Assembly (NCBI GenBank): GCA_010021145.1
Contig: RGRP01000052.1
Span: forward strand, 1-5,880
From: Candidatus Fonsibacter lacus
GTDB taxonomy: Bacteria > Pseudomonadota > Alphaproteobacteria > Pelagibacterales > Pelagibacteraceae
Direction of reading: 5' to 3'
Length of the DNA stretch: 5,880 bases
Shown: one piece after another, positions 1-5,775 of the stretch
How the letters are laid out: every line of letters starts with the position of its first letter
Numbering within the stretch: position 1 is the first letter of the stretch
Program-made: the position numbers and the translations under genes
The notes under the pieces: generated by a model
Told to the model about the DNA's origin: nothing
Databases searched by the model: none
Seen by the model: the letters and a program-made list of their open reading frames with translations, nothing else

Positions 1-311
1 AGCGGAGCGTCCTTGCTCGTAGCGATAGACACCTCACGGTCTCTGGCGCTGCCTACGTCCTTGAGGCGCACTTCTAGTTCGGCGAGGTCTAGCTTGTCCT
101 CTTCCAAGCGCAGCCGCATGAGTTCTTCCTCATGCTCCATCTGCGCGATCTGAACGCGAGCCAAGTCCTCAGCGGACATATCGGGCTTGAGTTCCACGCC
201 CAACTTGTCCTCAACGACCTTCTTGCCCTTCGCCATCACGGCGTTGGCGACTAGGTTTAACCCGTTTGCCAACAGCGGCTGAATAATCGGCATGAGGACA
301 GCAGGGATCAT
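1..311 (-). CDS. Holin-like phage membrane protein, N-terminal part (cut by window edge)
   Basis: I translated this by hand from an ATG at 311-309; the frame stays open for 103 codons to the left edge, so the C-terminus is missing. Residues 1-26 form a moderately hydrophobic helix (MIPAVLMPIIQPLLANGLNL). Residues 31-45 read KVVEDKLGVELKPDM, and residues 46-92 form a long, highly charged helix rich in Glu, Leu and Arg. The last visible part (about 86-103) reads VGSARDREVSIATSKDAP. From memory, this layout resembles phage holins and GTA-type 'holin of 3 TMs' proteins, in which membrane segments follow the charged helix. Those segments would lie outside the window, so membrane insertion is not shown. 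A strong GGAGG at 322-326 sits 10 bases upstream. The start overlaps the upstream stop as ATGA (308-311), which suggests translational coupling. The family call is inference; a structural or tail-assembly role is possible. Confidence 0.6.
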   Translation of the reverse strand, partial: MIPAVLMPIIQPLLANGLNLVANAVMAKGKKVVEDKLGVELKPDMSAEDLARVQIAQMEHEEELMRLRLEEDKLDLAELEVRLKDVGSARDREVSIATSKDAP

Positions 312-583
312 TTGCCGCGTTCCTCCATCAACTTCACGCGCACCTGCAGGTCATGGATGTCTTCCATCAGATCATCCTTTAGTTCCTGACGCTTTGCCGC
401 GCTCAACGGGCTGTCAGTCGGTACGCCGTCCTCAGTGATGAGAACGGGTATCTTCGACTCTATGGCGATCAGCCGGTTCTGAAATGAGGTAATTTCGGAT
501 AGCAGCCAACCTACCGCCGCGAGCAGCACGGGGAAGAGCATATCTACGACCTTCTCCATGCTAAAGCCAGGCTTGCCGCTCAT
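308..583 (-). CDS. Small single-pass membrane protein beside the holin-like gene, unknown function
   Basis: This is a 91-residue protein. A likely transmembrane helix spans about residues 12-29 (VVDMLFPVLLAAVGWLL), preceded by a short N-terminus with two lysines. It is followed by a polar, probably helical region (30-45), a Pro/Thr-containing loop (46-60) and a charged helix (61-90) ending ERGK. I see no lipobox, cleavable signal peptide or catalytic motif. The ATG at 583 shares ATGA with the stop of the upstream gene, and a weak AAGG lies 7 bases upstream (591-594). An internal ATG at 559 has no ribosome binding site, so I prefer 583. The stop overlaps the start of the holin-like gene. Position and topology suggest a lysis accessory role, such as a second small holin or a regulator, but nothing proves this. 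It resembles the 78-residue protein encoded just upstream (see findings). Confidence 0.8.
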   Translation of the reverse strand: MSGKPGFSMEKVVDMLFPVLLAAVGWLLSEITSFQNRLIAIESKIPVLITEDGVPTDSPLSAAKRQELKDDLMEDIHDLQVRVKLMEERGK

Positions 584-816
584 TTGTCAGCCTTGCTGTT
601 GTTTAGTTCGCCGATGAGATCGAAGATGCGGTCAAGCGTGACCTTGATGTGGTTGATGTCGTCCTTGTAGTCCGCCTTGGTGACGTACACCTTCGGCATC
701 TCACGAACGTCCTCATCCAGCCGCTCAATGGAGCGGGAGATGTTGTTCAGTATCCAACCGCCAAACAGACCGGCTACGCCGACGATGACGTTGAATAACA
801 CCTGCATCTCGGTCAC
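580..816 (-). CDS. Small single-pass membrane protein with C-terminal helix, unknown function; GTG start
   Basis: This is a 78-residue protein. A likely transmembrane helix covers residues 6-23 (VLFNVIVGVAGLFGGWIL). A polar helix (24-39) follows, then the segment MPKVYVTKADYKDDI (40-54), then an amphipathic helix ending in NNSKADK. From memory, small phage proteins with one N-terminal membrane segment, a 'YVxKxDY' stretch and a KADK-like end recur near holin genes in environmental phages; their function is unknown. The start is GTG at 816-814, supported by AGGAG at 823-827 with a 6-base spacer. The ATG at 807 lies too far from that site. The stop overlaps the next start (ATGA, 580-583). It is too short and lacks the features expected of an inner-membrane spanin. 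A lysis-related or membrane-associated role is inference from context. Confidence 0.8.
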   Translation of the reverse strand: MTEMQVLFNVIVGVAGLFGGWILNNISRSIERLDEDVREMPKVYVTKADYKDDINHIKVTLDRIFDLIGELNNSKADK

Positions 817-822
817 GGACTT

Positions 823-827
823 CTCCT
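823..827 (-). promoter_or_regulatory. Ribosome binding site for the GTG start at 816
   Basis: AGGAG on the minus strand lies 6 bases before the GTG. It shares bases with the TAG stop of the 497-residue gene (TAGGAG), so termination and re-initiation are probably linked. Confidence 0.7.
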
Positions 828-2319
828 AAAAGCCTTGCTCGGCTAATCGCTGTTGTTCGGCGAGAAAATTGACTTGTTCTGGGGCAAATGCGTTGCCTAC
901 TGCCGCAGGCACAAACTGCGGAAACAGGTCGGGACGGGCACGCAATTGCAGAACGCCACCCGACGCCGCAAGCGCTCGCAAGCGGTCGGCTTCCATCATA
1001 GCGAGCCGGTTTGCCGCAGCACGAGAACCGGCGCCGATTCCAGCAGTTGTAACCCCAAGCCCTACGGCTAATGGGTAACTTACCGCTTGCGTTAAGCCCA
1101 GCCCTGTCGCGCTTCCGCCGACAAGCCCCATGCGTTGTAAGCCTCTTAACACTTCGTCTTGGCTTGGCCTTATTACGCGTGGCGGCGCAAACATTTGCCC
1201 AATCGTTTCAAGCGCATTGATGCTAGCGCGACCGTCCGCAATGTCTTGAATGATGTCTTGTTGTTCGGCAGAAAATTGACGTTTTTTGGCGGCGTATTTT
1301 CCTTCGCCTCTCGCTAACTTAACAAATTCATTTCGTATCGTTTCGGTCGGCTCGTTTTTAGACCGTTTTGCTTTATCCAAAATGTTGTCGATAATTTTGG
1401 ACCGGCTTTTGTTTACGACCAGTTCGCGACCCGCAGCAAGATGCGCGGCAGATTCTGGCGCAGCGTTTGCAACAAATGAATCAAGTTGTGCAACTAAATT
1501 CTTTGCTATATCGCGCTCTTCAAAATCCGCGCTATTGGCGGCTTTTGCAAGTTCTTTGCGAAGTTTATCAACGCGGTCAATAGAAACCGGCTCATTGTAT
1601 TTTGCTTGGCTCTTAAAAATATTAAACGCTTTTGCAATTTTGTCGTGTTTATCCGCAAGATACTGACTTTGCTTTGCCATGTCGGTAAGCGAAGTTTGTA
1701 GTTCTTTAAACTGCTGCGGTGACAACTGTTCATTAAGGCTCCGCATTGCCGTGTATTCGGCATCAGCGGCTTTGGTGACTTCCTTGGTTGCAGGGCCGGA
1801 GGGCCTCATAAAGGGGCGTACAACCCGCGCAGCAGTCGGTGTCATCATGCCAATAACCGCGCCCGTGCTTGCGTCTTCGGGATTTACGACCGCCGTGCTA
1901 ACTCCACCCGCCGTGCCTGCGCCCAACAACGTCTGCGTTTTGGACAGTTTTGGCGCAAGACCGCCCGATTGAACGGATCGGCCAAATTGTTCAACTACGG
2001 GCGCAGCGCGACCTAAAAAAGGCGCAACCGCTCGAACAGTGCCACCAACTACGGGGCCTGCGGCAAGGCTTGCCGCTACTGGGATCATGCCCGCAACCGC
2101 TGCCTGCCGCTGTTCTGGCGTCATGCCGGTGGCTTCAACTTGCTGACGGAATCCGGTTTCGCGGCCACCTATGCTGGCAAGTGATGGGCCTCGGCGCCTT
2201 GGAATCTCACTGACTGGTGCTGCTTCTGCGGGCGCGTCTTGAAACTCCGCAAACGGATCATCGCTCGGCGCGTCTTTAAACTCGGCAAACGGGTCTTTTG
2301 GCTTGCGATCAGCCATCAT
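826..2319 (-). CDS. Probable internal virion / DNA-ejection protein (497 aa)
   Basis: The N-terminus carries two copies of DPFAEF[K/Q]DAP (residues 9-18 and 21-30). Hydrophobic Gly/Ala-rich segments follow at about 75-103 and 130-168. A charged helical region spans about 178-345. A segment like those seen in other large phage virion proteins reads RQFSAEQQDIIQDIADG (347-363) and continues to FAPPR (377-381). A second Gly-rich, membrane-like stretch covers about 398-430, with a polar tail to residue 497. Alternating membrane-active and helical segments without enzymatic motifs fit proteins stored in the head and ejected with the DNA. As the last and largest of three such genes it occupies the position of P22 gene 16; this is an analogy, not shown homology. 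Two ATGs stand in tandem. AAAGG (2324-2328) lies 4 bases from the first and 7 from the second, so the protein may start at 2316 (496 aa). The stop TAG at 826-828 is part of the next gene's ribosome binding site. Confidence 0.85.
   Translation of the reverse strand: MMADRKPKDPFAEFKDAPSDDPFAEFQDAPAEAAPVSEIPRRRGPSLASIGGRETGFRQQVEATGMTPEQRQAAVAGMIPVAASLAAGPVVGGTVRAVAPFLGRAAPVVEQFGRSVQSGGLAPKLSKTQTLLGAGTAGGVSTAVVNPEDASTGAVIGMMTPTAARVVRPFMRPSGPATKEVTKAADAEYTAMRSLNEQLSPQQFKELQTSLTDMAKQSQYLADKHDKIAKAFNIFKSQAKYNEPVSIDRVDKLRKELAKAANSADFEERDIAKNLVAQLDSFVANAAPESAAHLAAGRELVVNKSRSKIIDNILDKAKRSKNEPTETIRNEFVKLARGEGKYAAKKRQFSAEQQDIIQDIADGRASINALETIGQMFAPPRVIRPSQDEVLRGLQRMGLVGGSATGLGLTQAVSYPLAVGLGVTTAGIGAGSRAAANRLAMMEADRLRALAASGGVLQLRARPDLFPQFVPAAVGNAFAPEQVNFLAEQQRLAEQGF
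2230..2295 (-). repeat. Two-copy coding repeat giving DPFAEF(K/Q)DAP
   Basis: The segments 2266-2295 and 2230-2259 encode the same ten residues with one change (Lys or Gln), spaced 12 residues apart at the N-terminus of the 497-residue protein. The DNA copies differ at several codon positions, so the repeat is maintained at protein level or is old. Confidence 0.8.
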
Positions 2320-3590
2320 CGCACCTTTACACGGCCATCTGGAGTTCTAAAACGAGTGCCAGGAGCCAACTTTCTGGCTTCTTCAGCCGTTCTTACGTTT
2401 ACGATTTGACCAGTGTTACCACTTGGCGGCGGAGCAGCAGCCCGCTCAGGAAGTTTAATTTCCAAACTATATGGGAATGCGTTTGCAAGGTTTGGGTTTG
2501 CTTTCATTTCCGCAAATTCGCGGTTGTGCTGCTCTACGCGACCGCGAATAACGTCTTCGTACACCTGCACAACTCTCGGAAGCGCATCGGGGTCGGTATC
2601 CAGGCTACCCAAAGCCTGCTGCATGATGAGTTGTTGTTGTTGCGACGGCTGCGCGTCCAGCTTCCGCAGATTGTTCAACACGTTTTGGAACAACACGGTG
2701 CGAGCTTCTTCAGCGCTTGCAATGGCTTTCTCGTCTACGTCAACACCAAGTCGGTTCTTTAAGAACTTAGCGGCAGACAAAAATGCCTCGCCGCCCGTGC
2801 CCATATACTTGCGGCCTTCGGTCTTCGACAGTTCGGCAGCGCGGCGAAGATTCGCAATATCCGTCGGCGCAGTTTTAAGCTGCTTATACGTGTCTCTAAA
2901 TTCTTCAATAAATTCCTTTTGGGCGGTTTCAGATGCCGGAACCCAGTTTTGAATTTTCGTTGATGGCGCTCCCGCCCTAGCAATCCGAGTTTTTTGCGCT
3001 TCAACTGTTGAAGACAACGGCTGCGTGTATTGCAGCATTGACTCAGCAGATGGAACGCGGCGCTTCATAACCTCATCTGCGGCCATGGATGCGCCTTCCA
3101 TCCATTGTGCAACGCCAGCGGCGTCTTGCGGTATGCCCGCAATAACTTCTTCCTTTGTTCCGAACTGGCTCATAAACGGGCCAAGGTCGGGATCGGCGTA
3201 TACTGCCTCAACCCAAGCAGGCAACAGTCTTGGATTATTTACCGGCAAGCGTTGGCGAAAAGACTGCATTTTATCGCCGATGGCTTTGATCTGCGCTTGC
3301 TCGCCCTCACTTGCTGCTTTAGTCGCTTCGCCAGCGGCTTTTTGAGTAGCAAACAACTTTTCTTGTGCGCTGGGAATAGCGTAGGCATATCCCGACTGTG
3401 CGAGTTCTTCGCCAAGCAGTCGAGGATCAACCATGCCGTTGCGTACTGCTCTGGCGCTTGCGGCTCTAACCGCTTGTGAAAGAGCGTTAGCTTCTTCTTC
3501 TTGGCGCCGGGCTACGGCCCGTTGACGCCCAGCATCCATCGCGGCGCTGATGTCCAGATATAGATTTGACGGTGCAAGTTCGTTTGCCAT
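2316..3590 (-). CDS. Probable internal virion / ejection-type structural protein (424 aa)
   Basis: This 424-residue protein is mostly helical and polar. Residues 1-110 are Ala-, Gln- and Arg-rich and helix-prone. The middle (about 115-220) is mixed. Residues about 225-360 form a helical domain that includes FLSAAKFLKNRLGVDVD (270-286) and a Gln-rich stretch (PSQQQQLIMQQ, 315-325). A Pro/Ala linker (380-390) leads to the C-terminal segment LAPGTRFRTPDGRVKVR (408-424), a type of tail I associate with the ends of phage virion proteins. I see no membrane segment, catalytic motif or signal peptide. AAAGGG at 3599-3604 lies 8 bases from the ATG, and its last A's belong to the upstream TAA. The gene overlaps the next one by ATGA (2316-2319). 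Its middle position and size suit a P22 gp20-like ejection protein, but a core or tail-associated structural protein is equally possible. Confidence 0.85.
   Translation of the reverse strand: MANELAPSNLYLDISAAMDAGRQRAVARRQEEEANALSQAVRAASARAVRNGMVDPRLLGEELAQSGYAYAIPSAQEKLFATQKAAGEATKAASEGEQAQIKAIGDKMQSFRQRLPVNNPRLLPAWVEAVYADPDLGPFMSQFGTKEEVIAGIPQDAAGVAQWMEGASMAADEVMKRRVPSAESMLQYTQPLSSTVEAQKTRIARAGAPSTKIQNWVPASETAQKEFIEEFRDTYKQLKTAPTDIANLRRAAELSKTEGRKYMGTGGEAFLSAAKFLKNRLGVDVDEKAIASAEEARTVLFQNVLNNLRKLDAQPSQQQQLIMQQALGSLDTDPDALPRVVQVYEDVIRGRVEQHNREFAEMKANPNLANAFPYSLEIKLPERAAAPPPSGNTGQIVNVRTAEEARKLAPGTRFRTPDGRVKVR
2324..2328 (-). promoter_or_regulatory. Ribosome binding site before tandem ATGs at 2319 and 2316
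   Basis: AAAGG on the minus strand is 4 bases from the first ATG and 7 from the second. Spacing favours the second, which would remove one N-terminal Met from the 497-residue protein. Confidence 0.55.
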
Positions 3591-3602
3591 GATAAATTCC
3601 CT

Positions 3603-4349
3603 TTAGTAGCCTTCGTAATAAGCATTACGTGGGCTATTCCACCGAACTGCCGAAGGTTCGCCAGAAGGAGTGTATGAACTCTGCCGCGTGGGCAGCACAC
3701 CTTCCCGCTGCTTCTTCCATTCTTCGTATCCGCTAATGCCGCTTGCTAAAACATTTCCATATAGATCGCCTACTGCGCCAGCGCGATCCGCTTGAGTTTG
3801 ACCCATTGTGCCGTAAGCGCCTGCAGCGCCTTGAGCGAATGCGCGACCCCCAGCGCCCATTTGACTTGCCGCTTGAGGGCCAAATGTTGCAAGGTTGTAC
3901 AACGCATTTGTCGCCGCTTCGCGGCGCATACGTTCTCGTTCAAATGCAGCCCCAAATTCTTGTGAAGCAAGACCTTGGCCATATCGCTGTCCGGCTTTTA
4001 TTGCGCCACCACTAAGGTACTGACCACGAGCGGCTTGCATCCTTGCTAGGGCTTTTTCGCCTTCGGACAATCGGAATGAAAACCCAGGGTCCATGAGCAA
4101 TTCATTCATGGTTGGCGCTTTGAAAAACGCCCCCGTTTCTGGAGAGTAAAGCGCCCTTAATTGATTAGCAGCATCAAGGCCAATTTCACGAAAAGGCTCT
4201 GTTCGAGCAACATCTTGCTCATACATTTGCCTACGGAGCGCAATATCTTGCTCCGCTGACTTTCGGATTGCTTGTTCTTGCTTGTCTGCTGCGCGTTTTT
4301 TAAGAACTGCGCCAGCCACGGTTCCGATGATTGCAACCGGATTAGCCAT
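3603..4349 (-). CDS. DNA-transfer (injection) protein-like internal virion protein (248 aa)
   Basis: This is the most recognisable gene of the block. The order of elements is a short hydrophobic N-terminus (1-16), a charged helix (17-50), and TEPFREIGLDAANQLRALY (50-68). Then come MDPGFSFRLSEGEKALARMQ (86-105), ARGQYLSGGAIKAGQRYGQG (107-126) and LASQEFGAAFERE (127-139). A Gly/Ala-rich stretch with amphipathic character follows (about 155-205), then a Pro/Ser/Tyr-rich tail. From memory, the pattern 'PF...G..AL', 'DPG..FRL..G..AL', 'ARG..LSGG..KA...YGQGLAS' and 'N.L..L' typifies phage proteins annotated as DNA transfer or injection proteins, including P22 gp7-like ones. Such proteins sit inside the capsid and leave with the DNA to help it cross the envelope. 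The length is close to that of P22 gp7. GGAG at 4357-4360 lies 7 bases before the ATG. The start overlaps the upstream gene by 8 bases. Confidence in the family is moderate because no alignment was run. Confidence 0.85.
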   Translation of the reverse strand: MANPVAIIGTVAGAVLKKRAADKQEQAIRKSAEQDIALRRQMYEQDVARTEPFREIGLDAANQLRALYSPETGAFFKAPTMNELLMDPGFSFRLSEGEKALARMQAARGQYLSGGAIKAGQRYGQGLASQEFGAAFERERMRREAATNALYNLATFGPQAASQMGAGGRAFAQGAAGAYGTMGQTQADRAGAVGDLYGNVLASGISGYEEWKKQREGVLPTRQSSYTPSGEPSAVRWNSPRNAYYEGY

Positions 4350-4791
4350 TGGGAAACTCCGCTCGGTAGTCCGAGAATTTCTCGCCGTATAGTGCCATCA
4401 CGGACGGGGCTTTTGCCATAGCAGACTCGTAGCCTTGGCACAATAGGACTACAAGCATCACGATGTCGTAATAGGCCGCTCGCCACATATAGGACCGCTC
4501 ATCGGCCATATTGGTACGCTCGGCGGTATGGGACGCCTCCCACTTGAGGATGGCGGTCGCCAGAGCCGTCTGCAGGGCAGAAGCGTTTGCGACGAAAAAT
4601 GGGTTGCCGGGGAACGTCACGAGTATCTTCCAGACGGCATCATGGGCGGCTTGGGGGCGCACGAGGTCGCCATCCACGATGTCATCAAGGAACTGCGTGA
4701 TGTTCCACAGGTCCAAGAGCCACGCGGTCGCGTTCTGCGGCAGTTCCCACGCCTGAAAATGCTGCAGCAGGCTTTGTTCGGCTTCGGTCAC
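4342..4791 (-). CDS. Conserved-looking helical phage protein with DDxxDGD motif, unknown function; GTG start
   Basis: This 149-residue protein is predicted to be almost all helical. Residues 14-33 read AWELPQNATAWLLDLWNITQ and lead into FLDDIVDGD (34-42), a dense acidic motif. Next come AVWKILVTFPGNPFF (52-66), KWEASHTAERTNMADERSYM (83-102), and a hydrophobic helix YYDIVMLVVLLCQG (107-120) that is too short and polar-flanked to call transmembrane. The tail has LYGEKFSDYRAEF (134-146). The many Trp, Asp and Glu residues and the local motifs suggest a folded, conserved protein. I have a vague memory of similar unnamed proteins in phage structural operons, but I cannot assign a function. The start is GTG at 4791-4789, with GGAG at 4801-4804 nine bases upstream and a GTGA overlap with the preceding stop. 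It lies just before the DNA-transfer gene, so a virion assembly or head-completion role is plausible. Confidence 0.8.
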   Translation of the reverse strand: MTEAEQSLLQHFQAWELPQNATAWLLDLWNITQFLDDIVDGDLVRPQAAHDAVWKILVTFPGNPFFVANASALQTALATAILKWEASHTAERTNMADERSYMWRAAYYDIVMLVVLLCQGYESAMAKAPSVMALYGEKFSDYRAEFPNG

Positions 4792-5123
4792 GAAATTTCT
4801 CTCCCCGACGAGCGGATGTTGATTGCCGTCGCCGCCGAGGCAATCGTCGAGATATACCCACCCGGCGCCAAAGCGTGCCCGACAAGCTCGGGAAACGTGT
4901 AGGTTTCCGACGGCAGCAGGGTCTTGGTCTTGATGACAAGGTTGTTATTACCCGGTACCCCCTCAACGGACACTAGGTTTACCGAGATTGTCCGGGCGGA
5001 CGTGTCGTAGTTCGTCGCCGTGAACTTGTCAATAATGGTCGTCACATTGGTCGCGGTGTACTGCGTCGTCTGCGAGGACTCTGCCGTTTTTGCCGGGATT
5101 AAGACTTTGACTTGAACTGCCAT
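4788..5123 (-). CDS. Small beta-rich phage structural protein (111 aa), start chosen at 5123
   Basis: I take the ATG at 5123-5121. An upstream in-frame GTG at 5186 would give 132 residues, but its extra part lies inside the preceding gene, while GAGGT at 5128-5132 sits 4-5 bases before this ATG. The 111-residue product is rich in Thr, Val, Ile and Ser in alternating beta-like patterns. Examples are MAVQVKVLIPAKTAESSQ at the start, TTIIDKFTATNYD (28-40), ISVNLVSVEGVPGNNNLV (46-63), TYTFPELVGHALAPGGYIST (74-93) and SSGREIS at the end. From memory this resembles small beta-sandwich proteins of environmental phages, probably virion- or fibre-associated, whose function is not established. There is no Cys, signal peptide or membrane segment. 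It lies 7 bases after the glycine-rich gene and overlaps the next gene by GTGA, consistent with one structural operon. Confidence 0.82.
   Translation of the reverse strand: MAVQVKVLIPAKTAESSQTTQYTATNVTTIIDKFTATNYDTSARTISVNLVSVEGVPGNNNLVIKTKTLLPSETYTFPELVGHALAPGGYISTIASAATAINIRSSGREIS
4801..4804 (-). promoter_or_regulatory. Ribosome binding site for the GTG start at 4791
   Basis: GGAG (within GGGGAG, 4801-4806) on the minus strand lies 9 bases before the GTG. It supports initiation there rather than at a later codon. It lies inside the coding end of the beta-rich protein. Confidence 0.55.
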
Positions 5124-5127
5124 AGTA

Positions 5128-5132
5128 ACCTC
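5128..5132 (-). promoter_or_regulatory. Ribosome binding site that decides the start at 5123
   Basis: GAGGT on the minus strand lies 4-5 bases before the ATG at 5123, a somewhat short but usable spacing. It is fused with the upstream stop codon (TGAGG). It favours the 111-residue product over a longer form from the GTG at 5186. Confidence 0.65.
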
Positions 5133-5775
5133 AACTGAATACGAATCTGACCCGGCCACTGGCCCCGGCACTGCCGTCGCTGCCACCCTCTACCGGGTCT
5201 CCGCCATTGCCTCCTGCGCCGCCGGTGAGGCTTCCTACGCCCGAAATAGCGGTAGCCCCTGCTTGGGTATAGGCTGCCCCGCCATTTCCGTTGGTATTGG
5301 TCGTATTGCCGCCTGAAGCCACGCCGCCAGCACCCTGCTGGCCGCCAAGGGTTCCAAGGCCGCCATATCCGCCATATCCGCCTGTGGCGTTGATTGCGGA
5401 CAGTAAATAAGTTCCCGCATAAACCGATGAGATGCCACCGGAGTAACCCACGGGGTTTCCGGCAACACCGGCAGCGCCCGCAACGCCTACTCCATACCCA
5501 ATGGTTTTGCCTACATCGCCAACCGAAATGGCGATAACTGATTTGGCATAAGCCCCGCTGCCTCCGCCACCCCCCGGCGCGTCCTGCGGCTCAAACCCGA
5601 AATACGTCACGGTACCCCAGCCGCCTCCACCACCTCCGCCCCAGACCTCAACGGTCAGCGACGTAAACCCGGTCGGAATCGTCACGTACCCAGCGCCTTC
5701 GGAAAAGTCGAAAACGCCCGCTCCGGCCCCGCCGGTCGTGCCTGCAACGACGACACCGAGCGTAGCGCCGCCCAT
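5131..5775 (-). CDS. Glycine-rich phage fibre-tip / adhesin-like protein (214 aa)
   Basis: This 214-residue protein is extremely rich in Gly with Ala, Ser and Thr. After a short N-terminus it reads FDFSEGAGYVTIPTGFTSL (22-40), then LTVEVWGGGGGGGWG (40-54) and APGGGGGSGAYAKSV (66-80). A beta-like stretch (IAISVGDVGKTIGYGVGVAG, 81-100) follows, then repeated GG- and GGY-rich turns to residue 200, ending GASGRVRFVFS. The 'VEVWG-polyglycine ... SGAYA ... VG.G ... GRV.F' pattern matches the glycine-rich domain of many phage tail proteins. In some phages with experimentally studied adhesins (T4-like gp38 type), polyglycine helices form a sandwich at the fibre tip that binds the host receptor. A receptor-binding or fibre-tip role is therefore inferred. 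AGGA at 5784-5787 lies 8 bases before the ATG, which shares one base with the upstream stop (TAATG). Confidence 0.85.
   Translation of the reverse strand: MGGATLGVVVAGTTGGAGAGVFDFSEGAGYVTIPTGFTSLTVEVWGGGGGGGWGTVTYFGFEPQDAPGGGGGSGAYAKSVIAISVGDVGKTIGYGVGVAGAAGVAGNPVGYSGGISSVYAGTYLLSAINATGGYGGYGGLGTLGGQQGAGGVASGGNTTNTNGNGGAAYTQAGATAISGVGSLTGGAGGNGGDPVEGGSDGSAGASGRVRFVFS
5361..5382 (-). repeat. Short tandem coding repeat giving GGYGGYGG
   Basis: The plus-strand unit CGCCATATC occurs twice in a row (5361-5369, 5370-5378) and then begins a third copy (CGCC, 5379-5382). It encodes GGY units in the glycine-rich protein. Such perfect repeats can change in copy number. Confidence 0.65.

Noticed and set aside
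580..816. 78-residue protein as an inner-membrane spanin
   Set aside because: It is shorter than typical spanins, there is no embedded or adjacent lipoprotein gene, and the C-terminal helix is brief.
1286..1666. Plus-strand open frame of 126 codons
   Set aside because: Antisense to the 497-residue gene, with Ser/Ala/Leu-rich composition that mirrors its codon use and no supporting context.
2631..2642. Four TTG triplets as a microsatellite
   Set aside because: They encode a short Gln run in the 424-residue protein and are too short to suggest active slippage.
2413..2952. Plus-strand open frame of 179 codons opposite the 424-residue gene
   Set aside because: It lies wholly antisense to a well-supported gene, has Ser/Cys-rich low-complexity content typical of shadow frames, and no partner genes on that strand.
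3912..3926. Perfect GC hairpin (6-base stem, 3-base loop) as a terminator
   Set aside because: It lies inside the DNA-transfer-like gene, has no T run on either side, and is explained by the codons for RREAA.
4666..4686. Asp-rich motif read as a prenyl-transferase or terpene-synthase site
   Set aside because: The protein is far too short, the second motif of those enzymes is missing, and the setting is a phage virion operon.
4685..4966. Second minus-strand frame of 93 codons
   Set aside because: It spans the junction of two better genes, is Arg/Pro-rich in a random manner, and conflicts with the coupled starts there.
5124..5186. Longer form of the beta-rich protein starting at the GTG at 5186
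   Set aside because: The extension lies inside the glycine-rich gene, while the ATG at 5123 has its own ribosome binding site.
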